A stretch of DNA of 64,000 bases, from assembly GCA_013146195.2 (NCBI GenBank), contig CM028382.1:13299101-13363100 (forward strand). Direction: 5' to 3'. Every line of letters starts with the position of its first letter. Position 1 is the stretch's first letter. The position numbers were made by a program, and so were the translations under genes. Under the pieces are notes generated by a model. It was not told where the DNA came from. It searched no databases and worked only from the letters and a program-made list of their open reading frames with translations. Below, piece by piece: positions 54,348 to 64,000 of the stretch. This DNA is from Codonopsis lanceolata. Taxonomy: Eukaryota > Streptophyta > Magnoliopsida > Asterales > Campanulaceae.

Positions 54348-54760
54348 TAAAATGAATGATAATATTTAAATTGATTCCTGTTTTATCTGAATCATCTCAT
54401 TTTTCATGCAGGAGAATTCATGATGTTCACTTGGATTTGCTAAAGTTCTACTGTTCGTGAGGTGTTTCGATGGCAGAGTTGCCCGCCACTCCTTGTTCGA
54501 CCGATCATTTATGTAGATACTACTCGAGTTTGTAAATCTGTCTCTGGTTACGCATTCCTGGGGCTGTTTTGTGCAAATCAGTTTGATCGATCTGTGTTCT
54601 GAAAACCTCTGTGATTGTATCAAATGAGGACGATGCGAGTTAACGGTAGTATTTAGGGTTTGAATTATATGTATTTTTAGTCATGTTCCCACAGATCAGC
54701 TTGTTTTTGTGTGTACCTTCTTGATCTTAAAATTGGTATATTTGAAAATAACCTGAACTG

Positions 54761-55091
54761 TAAATTTGAATATAGGTGCCCACTCGATTCATCGTCCTCG
54801 AACCAAAATAGTCAAAGTTTGACTCCTATTCCTCCATTTGTTCAAACTCGGTTAAACCGTTGGTTTAATGACTTTTTTTAAAATAAAATTAATCGTTTTG
54901 GATGATCCATTGAGCCATATTTGATTACTAAATGGTAAAATAAATAAGTAATAGTGATAAAATAATTCTTTTAAAAATGAAAAATTCAAAGGTTTCGAAC
55001 TGGAACCTTAAACTGGGATATTATGGTTCGGTTTTAGTTTTGGGGTGCTTGGGTTTTGGTACTGGCGGTTTGAACCGGATGGGCATACTAA
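54761..55091. other. intergenic, nothing recognised
   Basis: AT-rich DNA with a few G-rich words and no coding signal. Confidence 0.4.
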
Positions 55092-55515
55092 GGACTTGTT
55101 TGTTGTGGTTGATGGTTTATAACTTTTGGTTGATAACTTAAGATGGTAGTTGAATGATTTGTGGCTGATTGTATGATAAACTGTTTGTTATAGCTGTTGA
55201 AAAGCTGCTTATTAGTTGTTATAATTATTGATTAAAAAAACTTGAAAATTAGTATTCATATTTTTCTGTATATTTCATAAAAAGGATGAAATTGTGATAA
55301 TCAAATATTTGTTAATGAATAGTTGTTTTCATGTTTTAAAAAAAACTAAAAAAGTTTAAAATTTTGGCTTATTGGTTTTTGAATTTTTAATGCATAAAAT
55401 GTATTGTATCTTATTTATTGGTTTTTTGGCTTATAAGTTGAAAAAAACCCTAAATATGATTTTTCAAAAGCTAAAAGTTTAAAGTTATTTCAAATAAGTT
55501 GTAATAAACGAGCAC
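55092..55515. mobile_element. Tourist/PIF-like MITE
   Basis: The element begins GGACTTGTTTGTTGTGG and ends GTAATAAACGAGCAC, imperfect inverted ends (GTGCTCGTTTATTAC on the other strand). TAA flanks it at 55089-55091 and 55516-55518. The 3-bp TWA target fits PIF/Harbinger. The interior is AT-rich and non-coding. Confidence 0.6.
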
Positions 55516-55518
55516 TAA

Positions 55519-56180
55519 GTAAGCATGTCAAATTATCATAGCATAATTAGTTGTAGAGAGTGATATGGAAGATTTGAATCCAGCGGGACGGGGATGGGTG
55601 ACAATTTTTGTGATCGTGTTTGGTAAGTGACAAATCAGAAGTATTTCCTTTTACTAGAAATGAATGTGTTGCTTAAAGTTTTATAATGATTGTATTTTTG
55701 TATAAATTTTGTGAACCACTTGTGTTCTAGATAATAGTTCATTATTTTATTTTTAGATGTTTGATTTATAGAGTTTAATTTTGAAATTAATTCTACAATT
55801 TCTTTACCCTTCTAACTCTACTCGTCTGATGTGGTGCAAGTATATTGACTATACTTCAAATCGTAATCATGATCAACTTTAATAATGTGTGCATCTCTTA
55901 TTTCTTTCGTTCCAGATAAATATTTTAATTTTTTATTTTGTGATGTTTTAACTAATGTTTCTAAACACTTTTGTTGTATAAATTTTATATCATTTTTTCT
56001 AATATATCATTTCATTTAATTTTATCATTATTGTTCATCTTTAGAGAGAGGTAGTGAGTGTAATGAGTACATAATTAATTAGATAGAGAGTGTGTGTGAT
56101 GAATATTATTGTCACAACATATTTTACAACCTATCATTAATTACATTTCTTAATCCTTCTTTTTTATATATTAGAAACAT
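55519..56180. other. AT-rich intergenic, nothing recognised
   Basis: No coding signal or paired repeat was seen. Confidence 0.4.
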
Positions 56181-56183
56181 TTA

Positions 56184-57983
56184 GGCTCCGTTTGTTTCAC
56201 GGAAAATGACTTCCGGAAAACGTTTTCCTCATTTTCCGGTGTTTGGTAACATTAGGAAAATGCAGTCAACATAAAAGGTTTTCCGAGTCAACGGAAAATG
56301 AAGGCTTCTTTTCCGGAAAATGACTTACGGATTCATTTTCCGTAAGTCATTTTCCAAACGTTCGGGTACCCTCTGCCCCCTTTCACAATTGCACATATTT
56401 ACTTACGCACAACATTTCACTCAACAAATAAATGATTTAAAAATATAAATAAAGTTTGTGCACACTCTTTATAAATTATAATTTTAATAAATGCTTACTA
56501 CGTTCTAAAATTAGTGTCAACTATATTATTTAGGGACATCCTAACCATTATCAATTTTCTTTTTTAAAAAGTTTTTTTTTCATATCAATTATCAAAATTT
56601 TTATTTGTAATTGTGAGATCGAAAAAAATAGACATTGATTTGACACCATTAATGATAAATTGAGAATTAGTATAGAAAAATTACTTAAAGTTCAACACTA
56701 TTTTATATTCAATATATGCATTAATATTAGAATATGTTTTTTTTGTATTTATTCATATATAGTTTTCCGTAACATTTTCTAGGGACATCCTAAACATTAT
56801 CTATTTTCGATTTTAGAACGTTTTTTTTTCATATCAATTAGCAAAAAAATTATTTGTAATTGTGAGATTAAAAAAAGATGAACCTTATTTAAAAAAGATG
56901 GTCCTTATTGATTTTCTAGGGACATCATAAAAAATTGTCCATTTTCTATTTTCTATTTTTTTATTTATTCATATATTGTTTTCCGTAATATTTTCCGTGT
57001 GTTTGCCAAACACCCGTAAATGTTTTCTCACATATTTTCAAAAAATTTACCAAACACCTGAAAATGAAATCTTTTGATTTTACGGAAATCATTTTTCAGA
57101 AATCATTTTATGGAAATGAGTTTGAAGAGATCACAAAAAGCAAAGAAGCTTCAAGTGCACCGTCGTCAAAGTCAAGGCCCCATCGGAAAAGGTGTCGCGA
57201 GGATGGGGATTCTACATATGATAACAAAGTAGTTGAACAACTTGGAGAGATTGCGTTAGCAATCAAGAAACTTTCTGATGAGCAAGTGAACACAGAAGAT
57301 CTCTACAAAGAGGTTATGAAAACTGAAGGCTTTGATGAAGTGTTTCTTGGTTCGGTGTTTGATCATATGATTATCAACAAGGATTTGGCTAGAGGATTTA
57401 TGGTAAAAAGTGAGAACCTTCGAAGGAAATGGATTGAAAAATTCATGACCCAAGAGTGGCATGGATGCTAGTTTTATGTTTTGTTATTGAAGGACAAGAA
57501 AGCTTTGGATGATGGTTTATTTTTAAAACAATTATTAGAGTTTTGGTAATATTTTGTTAGTATTTGAACATGATCATCATGTGAGACACAATGTTTTGTA
57601 CACATCTTAATTAGACTTTTGGTAAGTATTTTTGAGTAATGTGAAATTTTATGCTTTGTGCAACGTACATTCAAAAATTATCCAAAGTATGCTGCCATTT
57701 TATGGTCATTATTGCGTTTGTAAAATAGCTAGTATACATGGAGAGTTGATAACTCGTGTGAAAATTTATGTTTAGTTCCTATTGGAGTATTATATACAAA
57801 TGATATTGTAAAAAAAATGATTTCCAACACATTTTCACAAAGTTTACCAAACACTGGAAAATGTTTTCCACAACATTTTCATAAGACTTACCAAACAGCG
57901 GAAAATAGAATGATTTCATTTTCCGGAAATCATTTTCTGGAAAACGTTTTCCGGAAAACGTTTTCCCTGAAACAAACGGAGCC
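56184..57983 (+). mobile_element. PIF/Harbinger-type element, 1.8 kb
   Basis: The ends are inverted: GGCTCCGTTTGTTTCACGG at the left and CCTGAAACAAACGGAGCC at the right. Each is followed inward by palindromic GGAAAACGTTTTCC blocks. TTA flanks it on both sides (56181-56183 and 57984-57986), the Harbinger target. Inside are diverged repeats of the text gggacatcctaa and ttatttgtaattgtgagat (about 56535-56640 and 56785-56880) and an ORF that resembles the end of a Myb/SANT-type protein. No DDE transposase is present, so it would depend on another element. Confidence 0.82.
57064..57471 (+). CDS. C-terminal part of a Myb/SANT-like transposon protein
   Basis: The open frame has 135 codons. The middle is polar with a basic patch (SKSRPHRKRCRE), and the end reads NTEDLYKEVMKTEGFDEVFL, VFDHMIINKDLARGFMVKS and ENLRRKWIEKFM. 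This pattern is typical of the C-terminal part of plant Myb/SANT-like domain proteins, which include the second protein of PIF/Harbinger elements. The N-terminal DNA-binding repeat is absent, and the first codons are read from TIR-derived sequence. It may be a remnant rather than a working gene. Confidence 0.6.
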   Translation: MKSFDFTEIIFQKSFYGNEFEEITKSKEASSAPSSKSRPHRKRCREDGDSTYDNKVVEQLGEIALAIKKLSDEQVNTEDLYKEVMKTEGFDEVFLGSVFDHMIINKDLARGFMVKSENLRRKWIEKFMTQEWHGC

Positions 57984-57986
57984 TTA

Positions 57987-58385
57987 TTCGAGACAGAGAG
58001 AATAATAATTAAACTTTTCGAACATTGACTGTTTTGGTTGAAGGAGGGTGTATCATTTTCTAGTGTTCTCTTGAAATAGTGTATCATGGACACTAACGAC
58101 CTTGTTGTATATGTGCTATTAAAATACTTCATCCAAAAAAAAAAGTTATTATTTTTTTCGGTTTATTCCAAGAAAATTGTTTGATTTCTAAAAATAGTGT
58201 AATTTAGAAAAGATATTAACAAATGAAAATATAATTTTTAAATGTTTGACCTGTCAAAAAGAACTATTTTTATTTTTTGTGGTGGCTCGAGTAGCTTAGA
58301 AGTCTACTTTCATAGTTTCAGTTACAAAATTAAAAACAAAAGCATCCATAGTTGTTCTCATCTATTACTCTTAAATTAAATGCTA
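57987..58385. other. AT-rich intergenic, nothing recognised
   Basis: No coding signal was seen. Confidence 0.4.
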
Positions 58386-58643
58386 CTTCCTCCGTCCCTA
58401 AACTATCGTCTTAGTTGATCCGGTATACGGATTAAAAATAAATAAATTGACTTGATTATTTATATTGGTTTAATGTATAGTTTTCTTTAAAGTCTATATG
58501 TATATGACACATTATTAAAGTAGGGTGAAAAAGTAAGGATAAAATGATAAAAGTGATGTTCTAAAAAATAAGTTTCAAACTGGATAATTATATTGAGACA
58601 GACGAAAAAAGGAAAGGAGGACGATAATTTAGAGACGGGGGAG
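58386..58643. mobile_element. Stowaway-like MITE
   Basis: The 258-bp element begins CTTCCTCCGTCCCTAAACTA and ends TAATTTAGAGACGGGGGAG, clear inverted ends. TA lies on both sides (58384-58385, 58644-58645). The terminus is that of Stowaway/mariner MITEs. Confidence 0.78.
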
Positions 58644-58645
58644 TA

Positions 58646-59264
58646 TAAGAGAGGGTTGGTAAGAAGAAAGAGAAAATATTAGTATAATTTAACTACAATA
58701 AATGAAATTAAATAAGAGTAAATCAGTCTTTTTATAAGTTTTTTTTAAATCTATGTGTAAATTGTTAAAACGACTTTTATTTTAAAACATATGGGATAAT
58801 ACACTCCCCCCATTATGTTCTTTTTTCTTTAAAAGAATAAATATCGATCGGTACATTTTTCTGAAATTATAACCATTCAAGTATTTTTTTTTTCAATCGT
58901 ATAGGTATATTTTCGTTATTTTCTTCCTTAAATGCCCCTCCTCCTACCGTCCTTTTCTTTTCCAAAATCTCTTAATAATTTCCGATCTCATTTTCCCTTT
59001 AAAACTCTTTCTTCCTAAAATCATATATGTCAATCGGGAAGAGGATTGAGTTAAACATATGTTTCTATCTTTGTTGTAATTTTGTAATCAAAGTGTTCAT
59101 TCCATTCCACACTTTTTTCATTTCATATGGAGCAGAGACCTAGAACATTTGTGTTCTATCTCCATATTAATTTTGTAATTAAAGTGCTCGGTTTGTATTA
59201 GAATCACATGGAATGAAATGAAATTACAGGTGGGTAGAAGCTGAAGAAATCACTTGCAGACAAA
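58646..59264. other. AT-rich intergenic, nothing recognised
   Basis: No gene or element signal was recognised. Confidence 0.4.
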
Positions 59265-59905
59265 TCCAATTTGGGCATCGTTGCCTATGATGTGTGTTTC
59301 CAATTTTACCTCGGTGTTTTTAATTAGACATCGTATCTTGCAATTCACTATCGATCTAATTTAATTAGGCAACTAATTTTTTCTATTCTACATTGGTTTA
59401 AAAATACACGCTTTTAATGATTTAAAAATTAGATATCGGTTCTTCCAATCATGTCTCGGTGTTACTTAATTAGGTATCGTTCCTTACAATCATGCATCGG
59501 TTTTAGTTTCTTAATTATCGTTATTTACAATTCTGCCTTGTTGTTACTTAATTAAGCATCATTCCTTCAAAACATGTATCGGTATATAAATAATTAGGCA
59601 TCAATACTTTCAATCGTGCCTCAGTGTTACTTTATTAGGCATCATTCCATACAATCATGCCTCAATCTTACTAATTAGGCGCTGTTTCTTTAATATGACG
59701 ATATATTTCAATTTATTTTTCCAATCCTTTGCCTCAGTATTACTTAATTATGCATCGTTCATTCAAATTTTGTCTCGGTGGTACCTAACTAGGCACCGTT
59801 TCATCAAATCCTATCACGGTATATAAATAATTAGGTTTTTTTTTTTTTATAAATCATATCTCACTGTTAGTTAATTAGACATCGTTTTTTAAAATCATAC
59901 CCGAA
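59265..59905. repeat. degenerate tandem array, unit about 40-60 bp
   Basis: Words such as cttaattaggcatcgttcc, caatcatgcctcggtgttac and tatcggtatataaataatta recur about a dozen times with many changes. The unit length drifts. Dense arrays of ATCGG and GCCTCGG words are reminiscent of subterminal repeats of CACTA-type transposons, but no CACTA terminus was seen. Confidence 0.65.
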
Positions 59906-59911
59906 ATTGAT

Positions 59912-60030
59912 GAACGACGCCCAAAAATTTTGATCGGTGCCCCAAATTTTTTTGACCAATACCCAAAAATGTTAACCGACACCCCAAAATTTTTGAGCGA
60001 TGCCCAAAATTTTTTACCAACACACAAATT
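59912..60030. repeat. short tandem array, unit about 20-23 bp
   Basis: Five diverged copies of a unit like cccaaaatttttgagcgatg follow each other (starting near 59919, 59941, 59962, 59983 and 60003). It adjoins the longer array and may be part of the same element. Confidence 0.7.
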
Positions 60031-62849
60031 GGGACAATGACTTTGTGTGCGTGTCTTTCCATCATTAAGAATATTTTCGTTATTTCTCCACCCCCCAACA
60101 CAAAAAAGTGTACTATAGCGGTTTTAAAAATAATAATGTACTTTTTTGGTAAAAATTATACCGCATGGTACCAGCCAAATTATCATCCTTCTTTAAAATT
60201 GAGTGTAACATATGCGATAGAATTTTTTTATTGCTTTTGAAAGTTGCTGAAAATAATAAATTCATTTTTCCTCGTAAGTTGTGTCGCCTATTTTATGTGA
60301 CACTAATTAATTAGTGTTACCCATTTAGGGCAACAATATTTAATCTTTTTTATTTTTAAATTATTCTTTTAAATAATTTTGAAGAAAACACATTTTAATT
60401 AAAAAATGTTTAAAAATACACTATTAAAAAATGCATTGTTTCAATTTTAAATATATATATATATTATATATATTAAAATAGGATGATTATATATTTTGGT
60501 TCCCTAACTTTTTCAAAAAATTTAATTTGGTTGAAACACTTTAAAATTTGTGTGGCCCTACTATTCGGTTTTTTTTTGTCAGATAATCTTTTCATGACGT
60601 TACCATTACAGTTACCATATAAATGCTTATGAAATGACGAAATCCTTACCATGAACCATGTTGGTCTATAATGATGCTCAAATACGCTAAGGGGGGTAAA
60701 TAGCTTATGATTCCAGTTAAAAACTTTTCTTCTTTTACTTGTAAAGTAACGGCATAGCCAGTTAACACAATGAGCATGTCTGCTGGTAACACAAAACAAC
60801 AAACTTGCTTTTAGCCAAGTAATGAACTCTGCTGGTGAACTACCAATAAATCAAAAGCCGATTTGAAAGAGTTTAAGCAACAGAAATAGTAAGGCTTAAA
60901 TTCAGAGAAGTCTTAAGTGGTTGTACACAAATATATGTTTAAAACAACAACAAACTTAATCCTTCTTCCAAATGCAGATTTAAAAAATCATTAGAGAGTA
61001 GCTTTTCAAAGAATAAATCAATTTATGAAAGCTTATAGAGAGGCAAAGACTGAATGAGGAAAGATAAATCATTTGAAAGAACTTATGAATTTATTCGAAG
61101 ATAAATTACAGAATACATCAACCTAGACTCTTTGTAAAATTGATGTCCTTGTTCCAAATCTTAATCTTTACTTAATCATTCATAGACAAATTCTTAAAGT
61201 AAAGAAAGCAATAGGAGACGAGAACGAGAAACAGATATGAGAAGACAATTTTCAAGGTCGTTTAAATAAAACTTATCTGAACGAATGAGCGCAGAGCACT
61301 CGACCTTCTATGATAATCAATTATCGCACAATCAACAACATTTGTAATGAAGTACAAATCTGAAGACATGAATGCAATGTATACAGACAACTCTTCATCT
61401 TCCTTGGGCTTCATCTGAAAATCTATCTTCAAATTGATCCAAGAGCTTGACTACAAACTTTAGAAATAAAATCCTGAAGCTCTTGTCAGAGGTTGAGTTC
61501 TTCGAAGAAGGATGAATAACTCAAATCAAGAACTGGGTTCTTACAGCTTCTTTGACGTTCTTGTTGCAAGTGACTTTGAAGATTGATTTAAAGATAAATC
61601 ACTCTTCTCTGTTTCTCGTTGTTCGTTGAAGAAGAAGAAGGTAGATTTCTTATATAGACCGGGGTCAATTTGATTGTTGAGAGATGAAGATGGATTTTTA
61701 TATCCGTTAGAGATAATGTCGTTGTCGATGTCCGTCGGATAGAGATGTTGTTCACTGGATCTTTGACTGTTGGATAAAAGTTTTGTCCTACAGATCCTGG
61801 AACTGTTGCCCGTTAGACTATATTGATAAGTCTCTGAAAAGTAAGTATGACTTCTGATGCACTGTCAGGTGGTCTGTCCAATAAAGTGGCTTCTCTTTGA
61901 CTTATCCAAACCACGTGAGTGAGAGAGAGAGAGAGAGAGAGAGTTTTGCAGTGTCTGAGATGTCAGGCTTCATATGGATTTGAATGACTGGAAGCTTGAA
62001 CCTTTTGTCTTGTTTCGATCTACTACAGTCTTGTCCCTCCATAGCACATGTAGAGCCAAGTCTGTTGGTAAGATGTTTAATTCGAGAGTGAGTCTTCAGT
62101 AGGAGAAGACTGTTGGTAACTGGTTGTGGTGTGAACATTCAAACCATAGCAAGTCTGCTGGTAACAGGTCTTCAAGGTATTTCCGTGATGCACATGATAA
62201 GTCAATTGGTGGCGAATCTTTTGAGAAACTTTGACACTACAACACGTCTGCTGGTGACGAGTCTTCAAAGTGTCCTTTAGTGAAATGACAAGTCTGCTGG
62301 TGACGAGTCTTGCGAAAACCTTGATGCTATAGCAAGTCTGCTGGTGCTAGTGCATATGAGGTGCTGGTCTGTCAATCATCATTAAGAAGGTAGGACTAGA
62401 TTAGGATGACCCAACCTAAGACCTTATGTGTTGTCAAACATGTTGCCACACTAATCGGTACGCAGCCCTCTTAGCCACTTGTTATGACACACGTAATGGG
62501 AACAAGAAAATCAAAATATTCAGAATATGCAAGGTGATAAGTTAATTATCAAGAAGCATATTCCAACAATCTCCTCCTATTTGCTTGGAACCATTACAAG
62601 ATGACATATACAAAGCACTGAAGCATTTATCAAGACATAGAAATAACATGCCCACAATGAATAATCATTTTATCTCAAGGCATGCCCTATGTTGATAATT
62701 ACAAGAGCGAAGACTTTTGTATAGTCTACTATTGCTAATACAGATTCGATAAATCAAAGTACTAAATAGGTAAAGCAATAGTGAAAAATGATTTAGATCA
62801 CTTAGGATATTTGAAAATGTTTAATCAGGATCTAAAAAGTTTTAGGGTT
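60031..62849. repeat. repeat-derived intergenic with recurring TCTGCTGGT motif
   Basis: The word tctgctggt(ga/aa)c recurs near 60780, 60828, 62154, 62246, 62293 and 62337, with related forms at 62058 and 62108. Several carry the longer form agtctgctggtgacgagtct. A ggggggtaaatagc word at 60692 is similar to text seen in plant retroelements. A (GA)n run lies at 61920-61943. No protein domain was found on either strand. It may be a retroelement LTR or untranslated region. Confidence 0.45.
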
Positions 62850-64000
62850 CTTAATTGCACACATATTTTTATATGTTAAAGAATGTTTTGGCAAGCAAGA
62901 GTAGCCGATCCTTAACTAAGCATAATTCTTCTTTCAATGACGCTGGTGCTACTGATCTTCCGATATCAATTCGGAATTCCATTAAATCTCAATGCATCTC
63001 CATCAGTGCCGAAGACGATCGTCCTTGCTGGAATCTTAATTTGAAAGGGGAGTTCACCATCTCTTCTGCCATTTCCGTTATTTCTTCCCCTAGCAATTCT
63101 TCGCTATCTTCTAAATATATTTGGCACAATAACCTGCCTCGTCATATCAGCATTTTTCTATGGCGGTTGTTCCGAAAGCGTTTGCCTATTGATGAAGGTT
63201 TATGGTCCAAAGGTTTTCTGCTTGCTTTGAAATGTTCTTGCTGTGCGTCGGGTGATTTGGAAACTTTTGATCACGTTTTTCTCCACAGTCCAACCGCGAA
63301 GGCAGTGTGGCTTCATTTCCATAATCAGTTCGGCATTCCTCTTCGTCTTCTCTCTCTTCAGCAACATTACTTGGTCTGGTGGTTGACAAAGAATTCCATT
63401 TTGTTTGCCATTCTCCCATCTATTATTCTCTGGCATTTATGGAAATTTCGCAACAAGGCCCAGGCTCCCCATTTTGGCTATTATTAATTCCATATCTCAA
63501 GAATTAAAGGATATTCTGATCTCAGCCAATTACAAAATTTCTGATCTCCTAAGTACCTCTCGATTCTCCTACAAACGTCCTAAACAAATCAATATCCAAT
63601 ATGTGCACTGGAAGCTCCCTCCTCTTGGTTTTCTGAAATTGAATGTTGATGGGGCTAGTAGAGGGAATCCGGGCATAAGTGGTGGTGGTGGCATTCTCAG
63701 AGATTCTTCAGGTTCCATTATTTTTTCTTTTCATTGTTTCTATGGCCATTGTTCTAATATGGTTGCTGAAGCTTCGAACTCTTTATCATGGTATCTGCTG
63801 GCTCTATTCCCATGATTATTTTGATGTCATTATTGAGACAGATTCTAAGGTCCTTTATGATTGCCTTTGCAATGGTCTCTCTTATCCTTGGGAGCACACT
63901 TACATATTCAGACACATTTTCCGGATCCAAACATACAGACGGTTCTCTTTTAGTCATTGCTATCGGGAAGCTAACAAAGTTGTAGACAGTTTGGCTAATT
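62850..64000 (+). mobile_element. LINE C-terminal part: zf-RVT and RNase H, runs off the window
   Basis: The first open frame (to 63487) has the zf-RVT core: YIWHNNLPRHISIFLWRLF, RLPIDEGLWSKGF, CSCCASGDLETFDHVFLH and SIILWHLWKFRNKAQ. After a frameshift near 63470 an RNase H domain follows: FLKLNVDGASRGNPG, GGGGILRDSSGS, then in a shifted frame IETDSKVLYDC and REANKVVDSLA at the window edge. This lineage differs from the SMC3-intron LINEs that lack RNase H but resembles the 38854-39607 copy. Confidence 0.82.

Larger units (their letters stand above)
52190..54760 (+). other. SMC3: possible SMC3 3' UTR intron (52190-54411) and last UTR exon
   Basis: The stop codon is followed at once by a good donor (TGAG/gttaga). 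A good acceptor with an AT- and T-rich lead (tttttcatgcag) lies at 54411, followed by a GC-moderate, non-repetitive stretch to about 54650, unlike the AT-rich DNA on either side. This suggests a UTR exon beginning at 54412 and an intron that holds a SINE and the Pack-MULE-like element. It is inference only; the true end may lie before 52445. Confidence 0.4.

Noticed and set aside
54366..54623. Minus-strand frame of 85 codons near the end of SMC3
   Set aside because: It overlaps the probable SMC3 3' UTR exon and has no recognisable domain.
1..64000. CRISPR array, tRNA or rRNA genes, bacterial operons
   Set aside because: No regularly spaced short repeats with unique spacers were seen. The only tRNA-like boxes belong to SINEs, and the gene structure is clearly that of a plant nucleus.

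Overview
The window is nuclear DNA of a flowering plant, probably a eudicot with a TE-rich genome. The evidence is an intron-rich, plant-type SMC3 gene, plant L1-type LINEs, Ty1/copia and Ty3/gypsy elements, TRIMs, SINEs and several MITE families. The species cannot be named from the sequence.

The one real host gene is SMC3, a cohesin subunit, on the + strand from before the window to the stop codon at 52188. I assembled 23 coding exons by splice sites, phase and protein continuity. They give 1,114 residues in a single open frame. Only about the first 90 residues, with Walker A, are missing, and they should lie left of base 1. The exons fall in six clusters: 2776-3493, 17288-17760, 32130-33186, 34225-34709, 46705-47023 and 48319-52188. 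The introns between the first five clusters have been swollen by transposons to 12-14 kb. Two introns carry U12-type (minor spliceosome) signals, one AT-AC and one GT-AG. Two others use or may use GC donors.

Intron 3494-17287 holds LINEs, one of them inserted inside an older one, a Mutator-like MITE inserted in a LINE, a SINE and two local tandem duplications. Intron 17761-32129 holds an old copia element that took at least five later insertions. One of these is a MITE that was itself hit by a second copia element with identical 137-bp LTRs and a perfect 5-bp target duplication. Intron 34710-46704 holds a TRIM with a perfect target duplication, LINE pieces, two SINEs and a gypsy element. The U12 AT-AC intron holds a 57-bp near-perfect hairpin and a LINE tail.

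Downstream of the SMC3 stop, a Pack-MULE-like element (52636-54347) with long inverted repeats carries a broken CIPK kinase fragment. It probably sits inside an intron of the SMC3 3' UTR. The rest, 54.4-64 kb, is AT-rich and holds a Tourist-like MITE, a PIF/Harbinger element with a Myb/SANT-type ORF remnant, a Stowaway-like MITE, degenerate tandem arrays, and a LINE with an RNase H domain that runs off the right edge. No tRNA, rRNA, CRISPR array or bacterial-type operon was seen.
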